Of a stretch of 64,000 nt of DNA, positions 1 through 8,854 are shown in pieces. Each line of letters starts with the position of its first letter. Position 1 is the stretch's first letter. The notes under the pieces are model-generated. The model saw nothing but the letters and a program-made list of their open reading frames with translations, searched no databases and was not told the origin of the DNA. Origin of the DNA: Sediminispirochaeta smaragdinae DSM 11293 (GTDB lineage Bacteria; Spirochaetota; Spirochaetia; DSM-16054; Sediminispirochaetaceae). Where the stretch lies: positions 3,596,001 to 3,660,000 of the forward strand of contig NC_014364.1 of NCBI RefSeq assembly GCF_000143985.1, written 5' to 3'. The position numbers and the translations under genes are program-made.

Positions 1-1511
1 TTGAAATTGTGTGCCAATCCGCCGGTAAGGGTTCCGATTGCCTTCAGGCGTTGGGCATCGGCAAGTTGTTGGATCAGACGGACCCGCTCATCCTGCATTT
101 GTTGATACTCTGTCACGTCACGAATAATGAAGGAAAGGATATGACCGCTATTGGTTGAAACAAGAAAAGGCTTTACCTGGACGAGACGCACCCCGCCATC
201 GCTCCTCAGGATGGTTACATCGTGCAGGACGCCGAGCCAGGGGGCAGTTCCCTCTCTAAGCACGGAACGAACGGCCTCTTCAAACCCACGCTGCCGATCC
301 TTCTCGCCCGCGGCCATCCTGCCTGCATCTTCCCAAAGGGGTGTTCCCACCATCTCCCGGCGCAATCTTCCCGTTATCAACTCCATACCGCGATTCCAAT
401 GGCTGATAAGCCCCTGCTCATCGGTAAGAACAATCCCATCCAGGGCGTTCTGGATAAATCCCTCGAATTTTCTGAGGGTCTCACGCAACTTGCGAAGATG
501 TCGTACATCATGACCGACGCAAAGGTATCCCAGAAGTTCTCCCTCCCGGGAATACATTTGCGATATGTTCATGAGAACGGGAACGGATCGGATCACAATC
601 TCTTCCTGAAACAGGCCGGCTCCTGCCGAAAAACGCTTGCGGACGCGAGAGAAGAAAGAGGCATCCTCAATGACAACGGCAACGGAACGCCCCTTCAGCT
701 CAGCTTCGGAAAGACGAAGTCGGTGGCACAAAAAATCGCTGGCAGTAAAAATATTCCCCTCTATATCCAGAATAAGAAGGAAATCCCGAACTTGGGCGAG
801 GAGCTGGGAAACAGCAAGGCTGGCAGTAATACGGGAAAAACCGTACCGGGTGACGGCCACAGAAAGCCCGACGGCCCAGATAGTATTCCAGTAAATTGCC
901 ATAAAGGGAAACTCAATACCAAGAGAGGGGAGCAGTGCATTGGAACAGAGCCCCAACAGAAGGCTAATCGTCATCGACCAGCCGAGGTAGCGGGACTGAA
1001 TCTTGATTCGGTGGATTCCACTTCTATATCCCCGAAGGAACAATAGGGTAATTGAGGCCCCTACATAAAGCAAAAGATATGCATTATAGAGGTAAAACCA
1101 GGCAGATGAGGTATCTATGATGCCCATGAGATACCAGCGGTTCATCTCCAAACCGACGAAGACAAAGCGGTAATAGCCCCAGGCCGTTACACAACCGGGA
1201 ATATAGAGCAAGAGATAACGCAAAGGGCCCGGAATTTTTCGATCAAATCCATGCACATGGAGGGCGATATGGAGGGCAATTCCAGGGGAAATATGCCAGA
1301 GGGGAGAGAAAACCTTATACAGTCTCACAGCGAAGGTATAATCCTCAACCGCAGTGCTGAATGTCGTGTAGAGGGCCCAAAGTGCAAAATCGGCCAGAAG
1401 CAGGGCAACAAGTCGATTAAGAAGGGAACTAGGGTTGTGTCGAAGTATCAGATAAGCAAGGTAGGCATAAAAAAAGACAAGAGCAAAGGCTCCATACGAC
1501 AGAGGTTTCAC
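1..1511 (-). CDS. 7TM-PAS sensor histidine kinase, cut by window edge
   Basis: Membrane sensor kinase, read from the reverse complement; 503 codons are visible and the gene runs off the left edge. Residues 1-225 are strongly hydrophobic with about seven membrane segments, like the 7TM sensor regions of histidine kinases. Two PAS-like domains follow (about 240-350 and 358-485). The last visible residues, GTLTGGLAHNF, are the H-box with its phosphoacceptor His. The kinase ATPase domain and any receiver lie outside the window. I chose GTG at 1511 because an in-frame TAA lies two codons upstream and AAGGGA sits 8 nt before it. The ligand is unknown. Confidence 0.85.
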   Translation of the reverse strand, partial: MKPLSYGAFALVFFYAYLAYLILRHNPSSLLNRLVALLLADFALWALYTTFSTAVEDYTFAVRLYKVFSPLWHISPGIALHIALHVHGFDRKIPGPLRYLLLYIPGCVTAWGYYRFVFVGLEMNRWYLMGIIDTSSAWFYLYNAYLLLYVGASITLLFLRGYRSGIHRIKIQSRYLGWSMTISLLLGLCSNALLPSLGIEFPFMAIYWNTIWAVGLSVAVTRYGFSRITASLAVSQLLAQVRDFLLILDIEGNIFTASDFLCHRLRLSEAELKGRSVAVVIEDASFFSRVRKRFSAGAGLFQEEIVIRSVPVLMNISQMYSREGELLGYLCVGHDVRHLRKLRETLRKFEGFIQNALDGIVLTDEQGLISHWNRGMELITGRLRREMVGTPLWEDAGRMAAGEKDRQRGFEEAVRSVLREGTAPWLGVLHDVTILRSDGGVRLVQVKPFLVSTNSGHILSFIIRDVTEYQQMQDERVRLIQQLADAQRLKAIGTLTGGLAHNF

Positions 1512-1516
1512 ACATT

Positions 1517-1561
1517 AATTCCCTTAACTATTTCACGGCCATTGCCAACCGTAAGGGAATT
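1517..1561 (-). promoter_or_regulatory. Inverted repeat overlapping the kinase ribosome binding site
   Basis: A perfect 10-bp inverted repeat (AATTCCCTTA at 1517-1526, TAAGGGAATT at 1552-1561) with a 25-nt spacer lies directly upstream of the GTG start at 1511. In the minus-strand mRNA the 3' arm contains the AAGGGA Shine-Dalgarno sequence, so the stem would hide it. The loop can add a small ACGG/CCGT pairing. Control of translation is inference. Confidence 0.45.
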
Positions 1562-1634
1562 GTACCATGATCCTGTCAGAATTTGATGAGCAATTGTGCG
1601 ATAAAAACGGCTCTGAGCGAGAATCGACTTTCTC

Positions 1635-1841
1635 TTACTCTTCAATCTTCTCAATTAAGCCGATTAGATCCGTCACCGGCATCCATGCAACCACATTATT
1701 GATCAATGCACCATTGGAAATGAATGCACGATACTCGGTATCATACCAGTAGACTCGGTAGAGTCCCGAATCAAGCTTACAAAAGCACTCCTGGTCCTGG
1801 GCGGGAAGCCTATCCTTGATATCGACCATTCTTTTTAGCAT
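1635..1841 (-). CDS. Small DUF551-like protein
   Basis: A 68-residue protein of unknown function. The layout MVDIKDRLP...(hydrophobic strands)...VAWMPV resembles the DUF551 family, which starts with W-I-S-V-K-D-R-L-P and ends with a T-H-W-M-P-L motif. The longer open frame upstream is not needed: ATG at 1841 has GGAG six bases upstream, and the preceding codons read through low-complexity A/T. It stands alone between the kinase and the divergent NYN gene. DUF551 proteins are common in phages, so it may be a phage leftover. Confidence 0.6.
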   Translation of the reverse strand: MLKRMVDIKDRLPAQDQECFCKLDSGLYRVYWYDTEYRAFISNGALINNVVAWMPVTDLIGLIEKIEE

Positions 1842-1980
1842 AACATCTCCTTTTTGTTTCTTCTTATAATAATAGTGAAAAATCCCCTTCCTTGCAATTG
1901 TGCCATGGTGGGAATAAAATTGTTGCATTTTGTTGCTATCAGCTTGTATACTGATGGACGAACATAGAAGGTGAGGAAGT

Positions 1981-2979
1981 ATGAGGAAAAAGGCCGTTGC
2001 AATCATATGGGATTTGGAAGATGTTACCCCGAGCATAAGTTCAACCTTTGTGAAGGGGCTCCTTGACTATGTTCACAGTTACGGACGCATTTCCATCGCC
2101 CGGGTTTATGGTGATTTTGCAAAAAACCGCTTTGCCCGCGCAGCGGCGGAACTTCATCGGGAATCCTTCGAGATGATTCATATTCCGGATTCGGCAAAAG
2201 AGGAGTACCCCGATACGATAACGGGAGGTGTCATCGCTCTTTTGGCGCTCCATCCCCATATTGATCAGCTACTGCTTATCAGCGGCAGAAAGTCCTTTGC
2301 CCCGCTTCTCAGGCAACTTCGTACCCTTGATCTCGAAACGATGGTTTTCTGTGATGCACGGAAGGCGGATGAGCAGTTGTTGCTGCTCGCCGATGATTTT
2401 GGAGATTTTCGCGACCTCACCATCGTTCCGATGGATGAAGAAGAAAGCAGCAAAGACAGCCGGCCGACCATCAGCATGGACCAATCGATCATCCTGCTTC
2501 AGGAGGCCATCTCCTTCATTGCCGAAAGTGGCCAACGACCGACTTCTGATCTGGTAAGGGCCCGGCTGAAATTAATGAATGAAGGCTTTGCCGAAAAAGC
2601 GCTGGGATTTGAGTCATGGAACGGTTTCCTTACCGAAGCGCAGAAGCGAAAAGCAATCCATGCACGATTTAAGGATAACGATCTTATCTTGACGACACCT
2701 CGTTCCCCCGTCCCTGAAATTATTCTTTCGTTTTTAAAGGCTCTGGAATCATCAAGCAAAATCAGAACAAGCGAGGGCAGAAAGGCAAAGCTACCCGATA
2801 TAGGAAAGCAATTGAGTCAGTGGGGCCTGGATTATCGAAGCCATGGCTATTCCACGCTGAAAAAGGTAGCCGATGCAGCTGCAAAACGGGGCTTGGTCTT
2901 GGTGACACTAGACGAAAGTAACTATTTTCTTGATTTAACGTTGAAGGGGAACGAGCTACTTACCGATCGCGAAGATTAA
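1981..2979 (+). CDS. NYN domain - OST-HTH/LOTUS domain protein
   Basis: A 332-residue cytoplasmic protein. Residues 1-150 have the NYN (PIN-like nuclease) fold pattern, beginning VAIIWDLEDV. Two winged-helix OST-HTH/LOTUS segments follow (about 165-235 and 245-325), which in this family bind RNA. The acidic signature is altered: where NYN proteins usually have SGDSDF, this one has SGRKSF, and the first motif has LEDV instead of the usual D-x-E-N. It may therefore bind RNA without cutting it (inference). GTGAGG lies just ahead of ATG 1981. Its 3' end overlaps the convergent HD-GYP gene by 20 bp. Confidence 0.8.
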   Translation: MRKKAVAIIWDLEDVTPSISSTFVKGLLDYVHSYGRISIARVYGDFAKNRFARAAAELHRESFEMIHIPDSAKEEYPDTITGGVIALLALHPHIDQLLLISGRKSFAPLLRQLRTLDLETMVFCDARKADEQLLLLADDFGDFRDLTIVPMDEEESSKDSRPTISMDQSIILLQEAISFIAESGQRPTSDLVRARLKLMNEGFAEKALGFESWNGFLTEAQKRKAIHARFKDNDLILTTPRSPVPEIILSFLKALESSSKIRTSEGRKAKLPDIGKQLSQWGLDYRSHGYSTLKKVADAAAKRGLVLVTLDESNYFLDLTLKGNELLTDRED

Positions 2980-4810
2980 TAAAGAGATCAACAAGCTGCG
3001 GCTCAAACATCGTACCGCGTTGAAGCAGAAGGAAAGACTTCGCCGCCTCGGGGCTCATCTCATTACGATAAGGCCTTTTTGCCGTTATGGCATCATATAC
3101 ATCGGCAACACAAATGATCCGTGCGATGCGAGGGATTTCGCCTCCCACCAGTCCGCAAGGATATCCCGATCCATCCCAGTGTTCATGGTGGTATAGGATC
3201 CCCTTCACAACATCGGGGAATCCCGGGATGTTATCGCAGATCTCGGCGCCCTTCCGGGGATGCTTTTTGATGATCTCATACTCATCCTCGGTAAGCTTAC
3301 CCGGCTTGTCAAGAATCGCTTCACTAATTGCCAATTTCCCGATATCGTGCAGCAGGGCCGAAATGGAAAGCTGTTGCAGATCGGATTCGCCGAACTCCAG
3401 CTCTTCGCCTATTCGAAGGGAGAGAAGCCTGACCCGTTCGGAATGACCTGCCGTCCAGCTGCTTTTTGCATCGACGGCTGCGGAAAGAGCCTTTAACGAG
3501 CCCAAAAGTAACTGCTCCCGTTCTTCTGCATAGAGGATGTTTTGCAGAGCCACGCCCACCTGATCGGTTAGTTTTTTAATGATGCCGATATCTTCATCAC
3601 CAAAGGTTTCCTTGGAATCGGAAGTAACGAGAAGAGAACCATAATAGGAATCTTCAAGAACGATCGGCATATTGAGAACCCATGAACGTTCCGCCGGCAT
3701 TTCCCGACGAAGGCGATCACTGATTTCCAGCTCCGAAGAGCGGAAAAGCCGAGGATTCTCGAGACTGGCACGCATCTGGGAAGAAAGGTCCTGATTAGAG
3801 GCAAAGGATCGTTCGATCCTTTGGGCGCTGTTGATCCCCTGGCGCTCGACAAGCAAATCAAAACCGTTACCCTTCCTATTTACCAACATCAGGAAAAGTC
3901 CGTTTTTCGGATAGAGGGATGAGACAATATCTGCGACATTGCCAAGCAGATGCTCCCTGTTGGCGGAAGAGAGAACGGCCTTATCGATGCGGTTCATGGT
4001 TTCCAATACATCGGCCTGGTGCTGAGCCAGGGAAATCTGATGCGAGAGTTCATCCTTCATAAAATCGATGGTCTGACTCAGGCGGGCAATCTCGTCCCGC
4101 CCATGAAGGTTTAAGCTGGTTTCCCGGGCTCCGGAAGCAACCTTGCGGGCCTCCTCGCTGAGCCAGTGTATGGGACGAATAATCCTTTTCACAAAAAGTT
4201 GACTCAAGAGAAAGGAAAGGAGGAGAAATAGCAGAGAAAAGAAAAGAATTTCTTGCAGAAAAAACGAAACGACCGAAATGAGGCCGGAGTGTATCCCTGA
4301 AAAATGGATCACTACCGGATCCGTAAAGGTGGGCGAGCTAACATCGGCGGCAAAAGAGAAGCCGTTTTCTCTGCCCCAAAAGGGAGGATGATCTCTGGAG
4401 ATCCCTTTCTCAAGGGCACGATCAAGCTGTTGTCCCAGCTTTTCCTTGGGAACTTCGGACGTCAATGGAGGTCCCCCGATTTGTTCCCATCCCAAGCCTT
4501 TGAAGCTGAAGAGTCTGACGGACAAGGTGGGCCGAAACGGATCGGGCAAGCCCGCAAGGGGAGATTGAAAAAGATGCAGTGCCGGTCCGCTGGATTGCAG
4601 CTCCTGCAACAACTCCTCGATAGACCCAGTCGACTCCACAAGACTGCCGATCTGCCCATGGTAGTAGGAGATAAGCTTATGACTCCATCCCATGGTAAGA
4701 ACGATAAAGACTATATAAGCGATCAGGAGACCGAAAAATGCAAAGTGTAAGGATAGCTGCAGCCAAAGCGGCGCATTTCCGCAAATTTTGGGCTTTCTCA
4801 TAGGAGACAA
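2960..4810 (-). CDS. HAMP-GAF-HD-GYP c-di-GMP phosphodiesterase
   Basis: Membrane-anchored signalling enzyme predicted to hydrolyse c-di-GMP. Order: membrane helix (about 17-40), extracytoplasmic sensor region (41-175), second helix (178-205), HAMP (208-260), GAF (about 265-410), HD-GYP (about 425-612). Metal-site motifs are intact: HSERV, LLHDIGK, HHEHWDGSGYP and ADVYDAIT. I keep the TTG start at 4810 because GAGG lies 7 nt ahead; ATG 4801 is an alternative with poorer spacing. The input signal is unknown. It is divergent from the acetyltransferase gene and convergent with the NYN gene. Confidence 0.9.
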   Translation of the reverse strand: MSPMRKPKICGNAPLWLQLSLHFAFFGLLIAYIVFIVLTMGWSHKLISYYHGQIGSLVESTGSIEELLQELQSSGPALHLFQSPLAGLPDPFRPTLSVRLFSFKGLGWEQIGGPPLTSEVPKEKLGQQLDRALEKGISRDHPPFWGRENGFSFAADVSSPTFTDPVVIHFSGIHSGLISVVSFFLQEILFFSLLFLLLSFLLSQLFVKRIIRPIHWLSEEARKVASGARETSLNLHGRDEIARLSQTIDFMKDELSHQISLAQHQADVLETMNRIDKAVLSSANREHLLGNVADIVSSLYPKNGLFLMLVNRKGNGFDLLVERQGINSAQRIERSFASNQDLSSQMRASLENPRLFRSSELEISDRLRREMPAERSWVLNMPIVLEDSYYGSLLVTSDSKETFGDEDIGIIKKLTDQVGVALQNILYAEEREQLLLGSLKALSAAVDAKSSWTAGHSERVRLLSLRIGEELEFGESDLQQLSISALLHDIGKLAISEAILDKPGKLTEDEYEIIKKHPRKGAEICDNIPGFPDVVKGILYHHEHWDGSGYPCGLVGGEIPRIARIICVADVYDAITAKRPYRNEMSPEAAKSFLLLQRGTMFEPQLVDLFINLRDR

Positions 4811-4900
4811 ATATACCTCGCCGGAATGAACGGCGACAAGAGCGCATACTTATTTCTCTATCATGGTGCAACAAGCCTGTTTCGTATATGCTTTTTTCAT

Positions 4901-5461
4901 ATGGTACGACAACTACATCTTTTACCCGTGCACCCCGACCACTATGCCACCCTCTACGCCTGGCGAAGCGATCGGGACGCTGTAGCCTACAATCCTTTCA
5001 TGCCCATCGACGAAAAACGCTTCGCCGAACGAATGGCCAACGCAAGCGGCGACCTCTCCTCAATCTACGAATTTCGCGAACTCAAATGGGAGGCATTGAT
5101 AGACGACGAACCGGCCGCCCTTGTGGGGATTCAGGAGATCAACTCGATGATGAAAACAGCCGAGATCAGCTATCAAGTTGCTCCGGCGATGCGGGGCCGA
5201 GGGGTCGGTAAAGCCGCGGTGGCAGCCCTCGTGGAGCTGCTCTTCTCATCCACCGACTTACGAAAACTTTGCGCCATTGTATGTAGCCGGAACCTTCCCT
5301 CGATTCACCTGCTGCAGGCCCTCGGCTTCACAAGGGAAGGCTGTCTTCGCAGCCACTTTCTCATCAATGGAAAACCGGAAGACGAGATGTTCTTCGGTAT
5401 ACTCAGGCAGGAGTGGATCGAGATTCGGGAACTGCATATCGAAAGCCCCCACGTTCGATAA
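4901..5461 (+). CDS. GNAT family N-acetyltransferase
   Basis: Cytosolic acetyl-CoA-dependent acetyltransferase of the RimJ/RimL-like type, 186 residues. The acetyl-CoA binding stretch is visible as V-A-P-A-M-R-G-R-G-V-G-K-A, followed by the typical C-terminal N-x-x-S-I-x-L-L-x-x-L-G-F-x-x-E-G. The substrate cannot be told. The frame is open from 4826, but 4901 leaves room for a promoter between it and the divergent HD-GYP gene; no clear Shine-Dalgarno supports either start. The 3' end overlaps the convergent ABC gene by 59 bp. Confidence 0.8.
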   Translation: MVRQLHLLPVHPDHYATLYAWRSDRDAVAYNPFMPIDEKRFAERMANASGDLSSIYEFRELKWEALIDDEPAALVGIQEINSMMKTAEISYQVAPAMRGRGVGKAAVAALVELLFSSTDLRKLCAIVCSRNLPSIHLLQALGFTREGCLRSHFLINGKPEDEMFFGILRQEWIEIRELHIESPHVR

Positions 5462-6206
5462 GCTCAATGTTCCTGCCGAAAAGCCGGCCGAGGTCGTCGG
5501 GCTTCAGGACTTCGGAGGGACTGCCGTCGGCAAAGACCTGCCCCGATTTCAGGAGGATAACCCGCTGGATGCCAGGAGGAATTTCCTCAATGTGATGGGT
5601 AATAAGAAGGACACTCTTTCCCTCATCAAGAAAGCCGTCGAGCAGATCAAAGAAGGCAAAGCGGCCGTTCATATCCAGACCGGCGGTCGGTTCGTCCAAA
5701 AGCAGGATTTCCGGATTATGAACCATGGAACGGGCCAGCAGCAGCCTCCGCTGTTCCCCGGTCGAGAGCGTCCCGAATCTCCTATCGGCAAGGGACACGG
5801 CACCGCTTCGCTCAAGGGCCCGATCCGCAGCATACTGGTCTTCGTCACTGAACTCCTGCGTTCCCCCCGTCGCAATACTTGAATAGAATCCAGAGAGAAC
5901 GACACTCCGTCCCGTGACCGAAGCCATATAGCGGTGCTGGAGATCGGCACTTACCAGACCAATGCGTTTTCGCAGCTCCCAGGCATTCATCAGTTCGTTG
6001 CCGAAGGTCCGCATCACGCTACCCGGCAGGGCCGCAGGATAGATATCCCGAAAGATTAGTTTAACGAGGGTTGATTTACCAGAACCATTGGGGCCGAGAA
6101 CCGCGGTATGGGTTCCAGCCTCAAGTCGAAGATTTATGCGGTCGAAGACGATTCGCTCTCCCCGGTATACGGTCGCATTCTCAAGTTCAAAAAAGGGTAT
6201 TGCCAC
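5403..6206 (-). CDS. ABC transporter ATP-binding protein
   Basis: A single nucleotide-binding domain of 267 residues. It has Walker A GPNGSGKST, signature LSTGEQRR, Walker B ILLLDEPTAG and the switch His in LLITHH. The layout resembles the molybdate/iron type ATPases (ModF/FepC-like). No permease or binding-protein gene is next to it. Neither CUT1 importer in this window has its own ATPase, but this protein is short and lacks the long C-terminal regulatory domain of MsiK/MalK, so I do not assign it to them. The 59-bp convergent overlap with the GNAT gene means the two transcripts are partly antisense. Confidence 0.85.
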   Translation of the reverse strand: MAIPFFELENATVYRGERIVFDRINLRLEAGTHTAVLGPNGSGKSTLVKLIFRDIYPAALPGSVMRTFGNELMNAWELRKRIGLVSADLQHRYMASVTGRSVVLSGFYSSIATGGTQEFSDEDQYAADRALERSGAVSLADRRFGTLSTGEQRRLLLARSMVHNPEILLLDEPTAGLDMNGRFAFFDLLDGFLDEGKSVLLITHHIEEIPPGIQRVILLKSGQVFADGSPSEVLKPDDLGRLFGRNIELIERGGFRYAVPESRSTPA

Positions 6207-6343
6207 AAACGCCTCCTCGTTAGTATCTCTTTAGTGTAACGAAGAAGGAAGGTTTACAAAAGCATCAGCCGCCGTGGAATTTCCCTCTTCTGCGACATTG
6301 TTTTGTATGTGAGGAGGGCGCTCGCTATAGTGCAGAAAAGAGT

Positions 6344-6784
6344 ATGATTCAATTTGAGCATATTGCGAAAGAGCTTGCCGACTGGGCGGCAGGACATGCG
6401 GAAGTCCTGGCCATCGTCGGGGCTGTTTCGGCATTCATGTTTATCGTAACGCTTGCAATTTTACCGCTTGTTATTCTTGCCATTCCCGAAGACTACTTTG
6501 TGAAGGAACAACAAAGCGGCTGGGGCTTCGGCCTGCGACACCCTTTGCTGAGGACTTTGCTTGTGATCGGAAAGAATATTATCGGGATCGTCCTTTTTAT
6601 GGCCGGATTCATCATGCTTTTTATTCCCGGTCAGGGCCTGCTGACCATTCTCATCGCCATTACCCTGCTTAACTTTCCCGGTAAGAGGAATCTCGAATTA
6701 CGGCTGATGAAAAAGCCTAAGATCGCAAAGGGCGTGGGATGGATACGAAAGAAGAAGGGGAAAAAGCCGATCATCCTTCCCTGA
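6344..6784 (+). CDS. Small membrane protein, PGPGW-like
   Basis: A 146-residue integral membrane protein with two main hydrophobic segments (about 22-48 and 75-115) and a basic C-terminal tail rich in Lys. The segment F-I-P-G-Q-G-L-L-T-I-L-I followed by N-F-P-G-K-R resembles the PGPGW family of uncharacterised transmembrane proteins. Function is unknown. It is convergent with the next minus-strand gene and overlaps it by 14 bp. Confidence 0.65.
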   Translation: MIQFEHIAKELADWAAGHAEVLAIVGAVSAFMFIVTLAILPLVILAIPEDYFVKEQQSGWGFGLRHPLLRTLLVIGKNIIGIVLFMAGFIMLFIPGQGLLTILIAITLLNFPGKRNLELRLMKKPKIAKGVGWIRKKKGKKPIILP

Positions 6785-7268
6785 TCGCAAAATCATTTTT
6801 AAGGCAACGGCAAAGGGCCTTCATATCCGCTCCTTCCTTTTCTAATCCGCTTTCCATGAGGATATCATCGCGGTTCGCCTCGAACCAACGGTACAAGCGA
6901 TCGGCTGCAGCCCTTTGCGTCGGGGCTTTTGCGGCAATCCGAACCAAGGCCATCACCTCGGCCTCATCCATGATCGAGCGTGCATTACCAACCTGAAGGA
7001 ACAAATGGCCCCTTTTCCCCGCACGATCGAAAAAAACCCGATGAGCCCGTTTAGGCCGATTCTTTCCCTCCCCGTTCGGGGATGCAGCCTCAGGGCTTTC
7101 TGCCTCGGCAAGAGCCATTCGTTCATTAAGCTCGTCTACCTTTTTGTTATGAACCAGGACCGCAGCCTGGCGCAGAAGGAAGGAAAGGTTCTCTTCCGAG
7201 AGCTCTCCGAGAAGGCCATCTATCTCTTCGATGAGGCGCTCACGCCGCCCGTTTTCTTTTCGTCCCAT
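6771..7268 (-). CDS. Hypothetical protein
   Basis: A 165-residue soluble, charged protein. I do not recognise a family. The N-terminal half is helical and Glu/Arg-rich, with a possible coiled coil around residues 10-50. The C-terminal half has regular amphipathic helices. The frame stays open upstream to 7337, but ATG 7268 avoids overlap with the operon gene before it. It lies 25 bp downstream of the XRE-cupin-Ptb gene and could be the last gene of that operon; whether it has anything to do with fermentation is unknown. Confidence 0.5.
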   Translation of the reverse strand: MGRKENGRRERLIEEIDGLLGELSEENLSFLLRQAAVLVHNKKVDELNERMALAEAESPEAASPNGEGKNRPKRAHRVFFDRAGKRGHLFLQVGNARSIMDEAEVMALVRIAAKAPTQRAAADRLYRWFEANRDDILMESGLEKEGADMKALCRCLKNDFAIREG

Positions 7269-7293
7269 AATCCAAAGATAGCACGCGACTCTT

Positions 7294-8853
7294 CTATTTT
7301 CCGTCTTCCTCGTAGCCGGAGTAGACCGCAGAGGCACAGAGGGTAAGGAATTTCGTCATGTCGCCGTCGCTCCTGCTGGTGATGATCAGGGGGACGGTAG
7401 CACCAAGTACGATGTTGGCAACATCCGCCGACATGGTCATGGCCCATGCCTTATACAGGAAGTTTCCTCCGGAGATGTGCGGTACGATCAGGATATCGGC
7501 CTTTCCTGCAACCGGATTATCCTCTATTCCCTTGTGACGCGCCGAATCCTCATAGAGGGCAAGATCATAGGAAAGCGGACCGTAGACCGTTGCGTTCGGC
7601 CATTCCATTGCCGAAAGCTCCTGGGCAAACATGGTGGTGGGAAGCTTCTTGCTGGGGAGTTCATTTGCATCGAGAATGGCCACCTTCGGTTTTGCAACCC
7701 CAAGGGCCCGGGCCACATCGATGCCGTTCAAGATGATGTCACGGCTTGTGGCGAGGTCGTCGCCTGTGGTGAGGGCGGTATTGATCCCCGGATCCGTGAG
7801 GAAGATAAGCCGATTCAGTTTCGGAAGCTCGAAAATACTTACCAGGGAAAGCCTCCTGCCGCTTCCGATTCCCGACTGCTTATCAAGTACCCCTTTCATG
7901 AAGATGGCGGTGTTGATATTCCCCTTCATCAGCATGTGGCCACGTCCTTCGCGGATCAGGGCCACACCACGATCGGCACAACGACGCTGGTAGGCTGTCT
8001 GGGCCGGGTCCGCATCATCCCCTGCCTCATGCTCCACAGGAACGATCTCATAGCGATTTGCATAGCGCCGGTATGCCTCAGGAAAGGTACCGGGATCCCC
8101 TACCAGGAGGGCATCCTCCACGACACGCTCCTCCATGGCCCGGTTCACCGCCTCAATGGCGGTATCATTGGGAAGAACAACGACAACACTCCGGCCTCCG
8201 AGGTGGCGGGCAGCCTCAATTAATTCCGTCATCTTTCGGCTTCGTGTAAGATGCCGCATGCTGGCGGCATTGTAGACAGCCACCATCACCTTGGCCCGGT
8301 CTCCCACAGAGGAGAGGGCATGCGGGAGGGAAGAATCAAAATAGATCGAGTCTCCGACATTGAGAAGGTGCTCTCTGCCGTCGACAATGATCTTCAGCTT
8401 TCCCTCCATAACATAGTGGAACTCCTCCCCCTCGTGTGAGGAATATTCAAGCGTATCGGGTTCATTGGGGTAGACATCTACAAGAAAGGGTTCAATGTGC
8501 TTACCGGCATAGGAAGGAGCAAGACTTTCATAATCAAACTGCCTCCGCCGTTCCACCTTGACCCGTTCCTCACGGCTGGTGACCATCACCGACCGTGCAT
8601 CAAAGGCCTTGCCGTATATCAGGGTAGAAATATCCGTTTCCAGGGCCGATGCAATCTTGAGAAGGATGGAAACCGACGGCTCATACGCCTCATCCTCCAT
8701 CCGTTCGATCAGCGCCAGGGGTTCTCCGATGCTATCGGCCAGCTCCTCTCGACTGATATTCGCCTTCTCCCGAAGAGAAAGGAGATGTTTTCCCGTATAC
8801 ACACACATCCTCCTTATACTTTTCTCCATGATAGCCTTGTATCCGGCTCCCAT
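7294..8853 (-). CDS. Fusion: XRE HTH - cupin - phosphate acyltransferase
   Basis: A 519-residue protein joining three modules. An XRE-type helix-turn-helix lies at about 18-75. A cupin lies at about 110-200, with the HEGEEFHYVMEG and HAL metal-site region. A complete phosphate acetyl/butyryltransferase domain lies at about 205-515, with MLMKGNINTA, KPKVAILDANE, GKADILIVP and GNFLYKA. XRE-cupin proteins are DNA-binding regulators; Ptb moves an acyl group from CoA to phosphate. This may be an acyl-CoA-sensing regulator or a bifunctional protein (inference). ATG 8853 is one base after the buk stop, suggesting coupled translation. A true ptb is two genes upstream. Confidence 0.85.
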   Translation of the reverse strand: MGAGYKAIMEKSIRRMCVYTGKHLLSLREKANISREELADSIGEPLALIERMEDEAYEPSVSILLKIASALETDISTLIYGKAFDARSVMVTSREERVKVERRRQFDYESLAPSYAGKHIEPFLVDVYPNEPDTLEYSSHEGEEFHYVMEGKLKIIVDGREHLLNVGDSIYFDSSLPHALSSVGDRAKVMVAVYNAASMRHLTRSRKMTELIEAARHLGGRSVVVVLPNDTAIEAVNRAMEERVVEDALLVGDPGTFPEAYRRYANRYEIVPVEHEAGDDADPAQTAYQRRCADRGVALIREGRGHMLMKGNINTAIFMKGVLDKQSGIGSGRRLSLVSIFELPKLNRLIFLTDPGINTALTTGDDLATSRDIILNGIDVARALGVAKPKVAILDANELPSKKLPTTMFAQELSAMEWPNATVYGPLSYDLALYEDSARHKGIEDNPVAGKADILIVPHISGGNFLYKAWAMTMSADVANIVLGATVPLIITSRSDGDMTKFLTLCASAVYSGYEEDGK

Positions 8854-8854
8854 G

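Noticed and set aside
222-1046. 274-codon plus-strand open frame at the left end
   Set aside because: It lies antisense to a continuous, clearly kinase-like minus-strand frame, has no ribosome site, and its translation shows no family pattern.
5403-6206. ATPase subunit for the CUT1 importers
   Set aside because: It has only the core nucleotide-binding domain and lacks the long C-terminal domain of MalK/MsiK-type proteins; it is also 10 kb away. The importers' ATPase is more likely elsewhere.
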